DNA from: Streptomyces sp. DSM 110735
GTDB taxonomy: Bacteria; Actinomycetota; Actinomycetes; Streptomycetales; Streptomycetaceae
Assembly: GCF_016482685.1 (NCBI RefSeq)
Contig: NZ_JACYHF010000007.1
Coordinates: forward strand, 124,001-188,000
Reading direction: 5' to 3'
DNA length: 64,000 bases
The notes beneath the pieces are model-generated. The model made no database searches. It was not told the origin of the DNA and was given only the letters and a program-made list of their open reading frames with translations. Every line of letters begins with the position of its first letter. The first letter of the stretch is position 1. The translations under genes and the position numbers were made by a program. Positions 59,151 to 64,000 of this stretch are shown here, piece after piece.

Positions 59151-60001
59151 GACGCCACCTCGATCCCGTCCTCGGTCCCGGCGAACAGGTCGCTCTCCCC
59201 GTGCTCGCCCGCGCCGCGCGCCAACTCGTAGTACTCGGTGGTGAACAGCGGCTGCGCGAGGTCGTTGGAGAGCGCGAAGTACGGTCCGGCGACGGTGATC
59301 TGGGTGGCGTGGGCGCGCATGGCGGCTGCCTTGGCGGCGGCGTACGCGGTGCCGTCGACGGCGGTCGTGATCCGCGCGTCCTCGACGACACCGGGCAGGT
59401 CCTCGACGGCGGCGCTCTTCGGGAAGGGCAGCTCCGGCAGCTCCTCGGCGAGCCGGGCGAAGCCCTCCTCGGCGACCGAGCGCGGGATGCGGTTCCAGTA
59501 CACCTTGGCGACCTCGTGCCCCCGCCCGGCGGCCAGCTCGACGGCGCGCATGGCGACGCGGTGGGCCTGGATGTGGTCGGGGTGCCCGTACCCGCCGTTG
59601 TCGTCGTACGTGACGACGACCTGCGGGCGGACTTCCACGATGACGTCCGCCAGCGCCCCTGCCGCCTCCTCGACGTCCGCCTGCCAGAAGACCCCGGGCT
59701 CGTCGTTGTCGGGCAGCCCCATCATCCCGGAGTCGCCGTACCCGAGCAGCCGGACGTCGGTGACGCCCAGCTCGCGCATGGCCGACGCCAGCTCCTCGCG
59801 CCGGTACTCCCCCAGCGCGGTCCCGCTCAGATGCGCCAGCTCCGGCGGGATGACCTCCCCCCGCTCCCCGAGCGTGCAGGTGACCAGGGTCACGGCGGCG
59901 CCCTCGGCCACGTACTTCGCCATGGTCGCGCCATTGTTGATCGACTCGTCGTCCGGGTGCGCGTGCACCAGGAGCAGCCGCCGGGCGGGGAGATCCGTCA
60001 T
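59147..60001 (-). CDS. mshB: N-acetyl-GlcN-inositol deacetylase (mycothiol biosynthesis)
   Basis: 284 residues from ATG 60001. The zinc site is AHPDDES (residues about 13-19) and [23 protein letters not shown] and [15 protein letters not shown] are typical of MshB. It deacetylates GlcNAc-Ins to GlcN-Ins, the second step of mycothiol synthesis, and can also act on mycothiol conjugates like Mca. The DUF6113 gene follows in overlap. An upstream ATG at 60055 would add a Pro-rich leader without a ribosome site. Confidence 0.93.
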   Translation of the reverse strand: MTDLPARRLLLVHAHPDDESINNGATMAKYVAEGAAVTLVTCTLGERGEVIPPELAHLSGTALGEYRREELASAMRELGVTDVRLLGYGDSGMMGLPDNDEPGVFWQADVEEAAGALADVIVEVRPQVVVTYDDNGGYGHPDHIQAHRVAMRAVELAAGRGHEVAKVYWNRIPRSVAEEGFARLAEELPELPFPKSAAVEDLPGVVEDARITTAVDGTAYAAAKAAAMRAHATQITVAGPYFALSNDLAQPLFTTEYYELARGAGEHGESDLFAGTEDGIEVAS

Positions 60002-60032
60002 GGGACCAGCGTACGAGCCCGGGCGGCCGGGT

Positions 60033-60650
60033 TCAGGAGGCGGGTTCGGGGGCATCGCCGTCCGCGTAGCGCGGCAGACCGTCCGTCGGGATGGTCCAGT
60101 CGGCGATGGTGACGTCCTCGCCGTAGACGAAGTCCTTGCGGGTGGCGTAGCGGGGGCCGTCGGGGGTGGGGTGGATGTCGGTGAAGACGGCGCCCTCGCC
60201 CGTGCGCGGATCGAAGATCGCGAAAACGGGGATGCCCATCAGGGGGTAGTCGCGGGTCTTGCTCACCCAGTCGTTGTCCGGGTTGGAGCGGGAGACGACC
60301 TCGACGGCCGCGACCAGCGCACGCGGATCAATGGATCCCTCGGTGTCCATGTCCATCTCGGCGATCACCATGATGTCCGGGCGGCGCATGACGCCCTCGG
60401 GCTCGTCCTCCACGTCGGGCTCACCCGTGTGCGCCACGATCTCCTCCGGCATCACCTTTTCCAGGCGCTTGCGGAGCCGCAGCGTCGTCAGCTCGTGCCG
60501 ACCGATGGGCGACATCATGTCGTGGACGATTCCTTCCTTGGTGACCTCGAACTTGCCGGGCAAGGTGTCGTCCATGGACTGAACGAAGTCCCGCATGGCC
60601 TGGTACCGGTGGGAGGGGGCGTGCTGAGCGTTGTCCGCAGCGGTGGTCAT
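60033..60650 (-). CDS. Uma2-family (DUF820) PD-(D/E)xK-like protein
   Basis: 205 residues. The Uma2 core is visible: [26 protein letters not shown] and [17 protein letters not shown], giving the D, E and K of a restriction-like nuclease fold. These proteins are widespread in Streptomyces and cyanobacteria in many copies; a role in DNA or RNA cleavage is assumed from the fold only. It stands alone, about 30 bases from mshB. Confidence 0.88.
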   Translation of the reverse strand: MTTAADNAQHAPSHRYQAMRDFVQSMDDTLPGKFEVTKEGIVHDMMSPIGRHELTTLRLRKRLEKVMPEEIVAHTGEPDVEDEPEGVMRRPDIMVIAEMDMDTEGSIDPRALVAAVEVVSRSNPDNDWVSKTRDYPLMGIPVFAIFDPRTGEGAVFTDIHPTPDGPRYATRKDFVYGEDVTIADWTIPTDGLPRYADGDAPEPAS

Positions 60651-60714
60651 GGCGCTCGCTCCTCATGTGTGCCCGGGGGGTCTGTGCCCTGAGGCGGGGA
60701 TCGTCGCTTTCATG

Positions 60715-61701
60715 CTAGGCGCCGGCGGGAGAAGCGGTCCGGCAGCCGCGGCACAGCCCCGGATCGGGCGCGCGGAAGACGCGTTCGCAGCCGTCGCAGG
60801 TCTGGAGGGGGTGCCGGACGGGTGTCGGGGCGACGGCCGGGCGGAACGGCGGCGGGGGTGGCAGGAGGGCGGTCAGGCGGTGGGCCAGGAGGGCGGCTGG
60901 GCGGCGCAGGGGGCCGTCGGGGAGGCCGGTGGTGAGGGCGTGGCGTACGCCTGTGGGGGTGACGTCGCGCTCCAGCCAGGCTGCTACGCCGGGCGTCAGG
61001 TGGGCCGTGTCGGCGGTGGAGAGGAGCAGCCGTACGTCGCTTCGACGCAGGTCCGCGAGGAGGCGGGCGGCGGTCTCGAACAGCGCGGGCGCGGTGCAGG
61101 AGGGGGCGGGAACGGCGGGGAGGGCCTTACGGCGGGTGGGGGCGCCGCTCGGTGCGCAGCCGGGTGATGCCTCGGAGGGTGGGGCGCTCTGGTGATCGGG
61201 GCGGGCGGTCCGGCCCTCGGTGGCTGTCCGGTCCTCGTCTTCGTGGCCGGAGTGGGGGCGGTGGCCCTGGTCGTCGTCCTCCCGGCCGGGGCCGTTCGCC
61301 CGGTGAGGGTGACGGGTCGCGGGCTGGTTGCAGGACACCGTACGGGTGATGATGCGCCCGTCGGGGACCCGTTCGCGCTGGCGGCGCAGGTACCCGTGTT
61401 TCTCCAGCTCGCGCAGCGCGGCGGCGATGCGGACGGCTCCCTCGGGGAAGCGCGCGGCCAGGCTCTTGATGTCGACGCGGGCGCCCTTGGGCAGCGACTG
61501 GATGTGGCAGCCGAGGCCGATCGCCAGCAGGGAGAGGTCCTCGTGCTGGGCGAGGTGGTTGCCGATCACGGTGAAGCGGGCGGTGTGACGGGAGTTGTCG
61601 TGAACGAGGCCGCCGCCGGGGCGGTACCCCCGGTTCGGGTGCGTGTTGCCCGCAATGCGGGACCGGGCGCGTGAGGGCGCGTTAGAGTTCTGTGTATCCA
61701 T
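60715..61701 (-). CDS. Winged-helix protein with C-terminal zinc ribbon
   Basis: 328 residues from ATG 61701. An N-terminal domain resembles replication-initiator-type winged helices (FTVIGNHLAQHEDLSLLAIG, VDIKSLAARFPEGAVRIAAA, LRELEKHGYLRRQRERVPDG). A long His/Asp/Arg-rich linker follows, then a helical domain (RLLLSTADTAHLTPGVAAWL) and a zinc ribbon CDGCERVF..CRGC. Common in Streptomyces as an uncharacterised DNA-binding protein. It may regulate nearby genes; operator unknown. Confidence 0.78.
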   Translation of the reverse strand: MDTQNSNAPSRARSRIAGNTHPNRGYRPGGGLVHDNSRHTARFTVIGNHLAQHEDLSLLAIGLGCHIQSLPKGARVDIKSLAARFPEGAVRIAAALRELEKHGYLRRQRERVPDGRIITRTVSCNQPATRHPHRANGPGREDDDQGHRPHSGHEDEDRTATEGRTARPDHQSAPPSEASPGCAPSGAPTRRKALPAVPAPSCTAPALFETAARLLADLRRSDVRLLLSTADTAHLTPGVAAWLERDVTPTGVRHALTTGLPDGPLRRPAALLAHRLTALLPPPPPFRPAVAPTPVRHPLQTCDGCERVFRAPDPGLCRGCRTASPAGA

Positions 61702-61914
61702 CGGGGAAGGTGCATTCTTCCTTGGTGGTCAGGCCCTCGCACTGGGAAGCCACTCCCGGCGGGGGCCGACGTATGTCTGCGGTTGTTTGCGCTGAGCGTA
61801 GAGCCGTCGGGGGTGGCAATTGCCAGCGGAATCGGTGATGTTCACCCGCCAGAGTGAGAGCGCCCCGCGGGGTACTGGTGGGGTTGGGTGGGGTGCCTTT
61901 CCACCAGGTTCTTT

Positions 61915-62391
61915 TCAGGTCTGTTGATCGCTGTGGTCACCAGAACCCGGGTGGCCGTGCTCCGGTGCCGAGAGGTCCAGCTCGGCCCACACGATCTTGC
62001 GCGGGAAGCTGTCCTCCGCCACACCCCAGCGGTCGGCCAGGGCGGCGACGAGGAGCAGACCCCGCCCCGACTCGGCGTACGGGTCCGGCTCGCGGCACTC
62101 CGGGAGGCGGTCACCGCGCGTATCGGTGACCTCGATACGGAGCGTGCCGCCGGAGAGGGCGAGCGCCATCCGGAAGCTGCGACCGGGGAGGCGGCCGTGG
62201 GTGGCGGCGTTCGCCGCCAGCTCCGCCACGATCTGACTCGCCTCCCCGCCCGGCACCCCCCAGCTCCGGAGCTGATCGGCGGCGAGCAGCCGGGCGAGCC
62301 GGGCGCCTCGCGGCGTGGACGAGAACAGCAGGCTGAAGTCACCCGCAAGGTGGGCTAGTTGGGCCGTGGCCCCGGTGTTTTCCTCATTCAC
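61915..62391 (-). CDS. RsbW-like HATPase (anti-sigma-type) protein
   Basis: 158 residues from GTG 62391. A single HATPase_c_2 domain with the N-box VAELAANAATHG and G-box GRGLLLVAALADRWG. In Streptomyces such small ATPases accompany WhiJ-like XRE regulators and DUF397 proteins. It may bind a partner or a sigma factor and act as kinase on an antagonist. Divergent from the XRE gene, 140 bases away. Confidence 0.87.
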   Translation of the reverse strand: MNEENTGATAQLAHLAGDFSLLFSSTPRGARLARLLAADQLRSWGVPGGEASQIVAELAANAATHGRLPGRSFRMALALSGGTLRIEVTDTRGDRLPECREPDPYAESGRGLLLVAALADRWGVAEDSFPRKIVWAELDLSAPEHGHPGSGDHSDQQT

Positions 62392-62531
62392 ATCACCCAG
62401 GGTTGCCGCATCGCCCTACCGTGAAGAGTGAACGCACCGTCGCGTACGGTCACTGTCGGCGCTTGGTCCGGGGGTGTCCATCCTGTCGGCAGCCGGTGCG
62501 GGGGCGGTACGACGCACCGGAGGAGTTGCGC

Positions 62532-63407
62532 ATGTCGGTGGACGGCGAGGCGGTACGGATCGCGGCGGAGTCGGACGAGTCCGGCTGGGAGGTCGAGCCG
62601 GATGACGAGTGGGGCGCGGCTGTCATCGCCACGGTGGGACGGCAGTTGAAGCTACGACGAGAAGCCGCGGGGATGCGGGCGGCGGAGTTCGGGGCGGCGA
62701 TCGGGTACGGCGAGGACCTGGTCTACAAGATCGAGAGCGGCAAGCGGATTCCCCGCCGGGAGTATCTGGACAGGGCGGACGAGCTGCTGAAGGCGAACGG
62801 GCTGATCTCGGCAGCCTGGGAGGACGTGAAGAAGGTCCGCTATCCCCGGAAGGTGCGGGAGCTGGGGAAGCTGGAGTCGCAGGCGGTGGAGATCGGGGTG
62901 TACGAGTGCAACAGCATCAACGGGCTGTTGCAGACGGAGGATCACGCACGAGCACTGTTCCAGGCGGCTCAGCCTCCGTATTCACCGGACGACGTGGAGC
63001 GCATGGTGGCGGCGCGCGTGGCCCGGCAAGCGGTCTTCGAGCGTTCGCCCGCACCGGCACTCAGCTTCGTCCTCGAAGAGGCGGCTCTGAAGCGTCCCAT
63101 CGGAGGCACAATGGTGTGGCGCCGACAGCTCGAACGCGTGCTGGAGGTAGGAGAGTTGCACAATGTGGTCCTTCAGGTGATGCCGAACAACTGCACCACC
63201 CATTCGGGGCTGGACGGCCGGATCGAACTGCTGAAGTTCGCGGACGGTTCAGCGGTGGGCCGGTCCGACGGCGCCTTCAACGGCAGGCCGACCTCTGATC
63301 CCAAACACCTGCGCATCCTTGAGCTGCGGTATGGCACGATCCGGGCTCAGGCACTCTCACCAGGGGAGTCGCTGGCCTTCATCGAGCAACTGCTGGGAGA
63401 GAAATGA
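62532..63407 (+). CDS. XRE/DUF5753 regulator, WhiJ-like
   Basis: 291 residues from ATG 62532 with GGAGGAG before it. An N-terminal helix-turn-helix (LKLRREAAGMRAAEFGAAIG, EDLVYKIESGKRIP) and the C-terminal DUF5753 domain (ESQAVEIGVYECNSINGLLQ, MPNNCTTHSGLDG, DPKHLRILELRYG). WhiJ-type proteins repress development until antagonised by their linked DUF397 partner. The stop overlaps the first DUF397 gene (ATGA), so they are produced together. Confidence 0.92.
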   Translation: MSVDGEAVRIAAESDESGWEVEPDDEWGAAVIATVGRQLKLRREAAGMRAAEFGAAIGYGEDLVYKIESGKRIPRREYLDRADELLKANGLISAAWEDVKKVRYPRKVRELGKLESQAVEIGVYECNSINGLLQTEDHARALFQAAQPPYSPDDVERMVAARVARQAVFERSPAPALSFVLEEAALKRPIGGTMVWRRQLERVLEVGELHNVVLQVMPNNCTTHSGLDGRIELLKFADGSAVGRSDGAFNGRPTSDPKHLRILELRYGTIRAQALSPGESLAFIEQLLGEK

Positions 63408-63610
63408 TCCGCAAGACCGCTGACGGGCGCGCCTCCGAGCTGACGTGGTTCAAGAGCAGCTACAGCAGCGGCAACGACGGCAACTCCTGCGTGGAAATCG
63501 CCGTCACCCCCGGCACGATCCACGTACGCGACTCCAAGCACCAGACCGGTCCCCAGCTCGCCCTCACTCAGGCGACATGGACAGCCTTCGTCTCGACTGT
63601 GCGCCACTGA
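63404..63610 (+). CDS. DUF397 protein, first of three tandem copies
   Basis: 68 residues. Carries the DUF397 motif WFKSSYSSGNDGNSCVEIAV and the RDSKHQTGPQLALTQATWTA end. DUF397 proteins are small partners of WhiJ-like regulators. It is translationally coupled to the XRE gene by ATGA. It shares nearly identical DNA with the next two copies. Confidence 0.92.
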   Translation: MIRKTADGRASELTWFKSSYSSGNDGNSCVEIAVTPGTIHVRDSKHQTGPQLALTQATWTAFVSTVRH

Positions 63611-63662
63611 CACCGATCGGCCCCGGCACGGGCACGCCGGGGCCGACAGAACGGGGAGCCTC

Positions 63663-63854
63663 ATGAGCCAAGACGCCACCGACCTGAAGTGGTTCAAGAG
63701 CAGTCACAGCGGCGGCAACGACGGCAACTCCTGCGTGGAAATCGCCGTCACCCCCAGCACGATCCACATCCGCGACTCCAAGCACCAGACCGGTCCCCAG
63801 CTCGCCCTCACCCAGGACACGTGGACCACCTTCGTCACCGCCGTACGCAACTGA
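63663..63854 (+). CDS. DUF397 protein, second tandem copy
   Basis: 63 residues, starting MSQDATDLKWFKSSHSGGND and sharing most residues with the first copy (HIRDSKHQTGPQLALTQDTW). Lacks the first copy's RKTADGRASE N-terminus. ATG 63663 follows GGGGAGCC. Recent duplication is indicated by the identical stretches at DNA level. Confidence 0.92.
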   Translation: MSQDATDLKWFKSSHSGGNDGNSCVEIAVTPSTIHIRDSKHQTGPQLALTQDTWTTFVTAVRN

Positions 63855-63872
63855 CGCCGAACGGGGAGCTTC

Positions 63873-64000
63873 ATGCGCGAAGTCGCCACAGACCTGGCGT
63901 GGTTCAAGAGCAGCTACAGCAGCGGCACGGACGGCAACTCCTGCGTGGAAATCGCCGTCACCCCCGACACGATCCACATCCGCGACTCCAAGCACGAGAC
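63873..64000 (+). CDS. DUF397 protein, third tandem copy, cut by window end
   Basis: ATG 63873 after GGGGAGC starts MREVATDLAWFKSSYSSGTD and continues NSCVEIAVTPDTIHIRDSKH until the window ends. It is a third copy of the same gene with the same spacing and a conserved upstream GAACGGGGAGC sequence. Only the first 42 codons are visible. Confidence 0.88.
   Translation, partial: MREVATDLAWFKSSYSSGTDGNSCVEIAVTPDTIHIRDSKHE

Noticed and set aside
60033..64000. Prophage or integrative element at the right end
   Set aside because: Uma2, winged-helix and WhiJ-like genes are ordinary Streptomyces chromosomal genes; no integrase, terminase, att duplication or tRNA was found.

Overview
The window is a high-GC actinobacterial chromosome segment, almost certainly Streptomyces. 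The signs are GC-rich third codon positions, frequent GTG and TTG starts, ATGA/GTGA stop-start overlaps, leaderless starts, and genus-typical families (DUF397, DUF3107, DUF3117, DUF3152, WhiJ-like XRE/DUF5753, mycothiol gene mshB, MoeZ). No rRNA, tRNA, CRISPR array, transposase or prophage was seen, so this reads as core chromosome with small accessory inserts.

Layout. 1-4.2 kb: a partial flippase-like membrane protein, a secreted tripeptidyl-peptidase-like lipoprotein, a serine hydrolase and a 5-FCL-like protein. 4.2-10.7 kb: a DUF3887 remnant, moeZ, then a leftward cluster of PelF-like glycosyltransferase, membrane protein, coupled 27-aa ORF, sugar-nucleotide epimerase and spherulin-4/GH135-like protein, which resembles a minimal amino-sugar exopolysaccharide locus. 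10.8-16.5 kb: an Opp/Dpp-type ABC importer whose operon starts with a leaderless 31-aa leader peptide ending in Cys codons. 16.5-25.8 kb: DUF3152, alpha/beta hydrolase, TetR, DUF3107, MiaE-like ferritin, DEAD-box helicase and NYN protein. 26-36 kb: MarC, PHP, DUF6758, a 110-bp tandem-repeat spacer, SUFU-like, CorA, a membrane-free MgtE-like protein with DUF1003, and Mrp. 36-42 kb: tatB, htrA, anti-sigma, ECF sigma and a divergent O-methyltransferase whose best start is ATT. 42-50 kb: crotonase, tagI, DivIVA-like, FolP2-type DHPS, LOG, dapE, lysozyme-like protein, dapC and fdxA. 50-60 kb: GNAT, SirB1, a DesK/LuxR-type two-component system with an ABC-2 exporter, a VanW/PG-binding protein, DUF6113 and mshB. 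60-64 kb: Uma2, a wHTH protein and a WhiJ-like module (HATPase, XRE/DUF5753, three tandem DUF397 genes, the last cut by the window end).

How it works together. From memory, two blocks keep the gene order of Mycobacterium tuberculosis: Rv3206c-Rv3211 (moeZ, DUF3152, TetR, DUF3107, MiaE-like, helicase) and the Rv1170-Rv1239c set (mshB, fdx, dapC, dapE, LOG, folP2, DivIVA-like, tagA, DUF3117, O-MT, sigE, rseA, htrA, tatB, mrp, MgtE-N, corA). They cover envelope stress, lysine/peptidoglycan precursor supply, Mg2+ handling, sulfur transfer and mycothiol. The less ordinary material lies between or beside these blocks: the Pel/GAG-like cluster, the leader-controlled importer, the repeat arrays and the WhiJ/DUF397 module.
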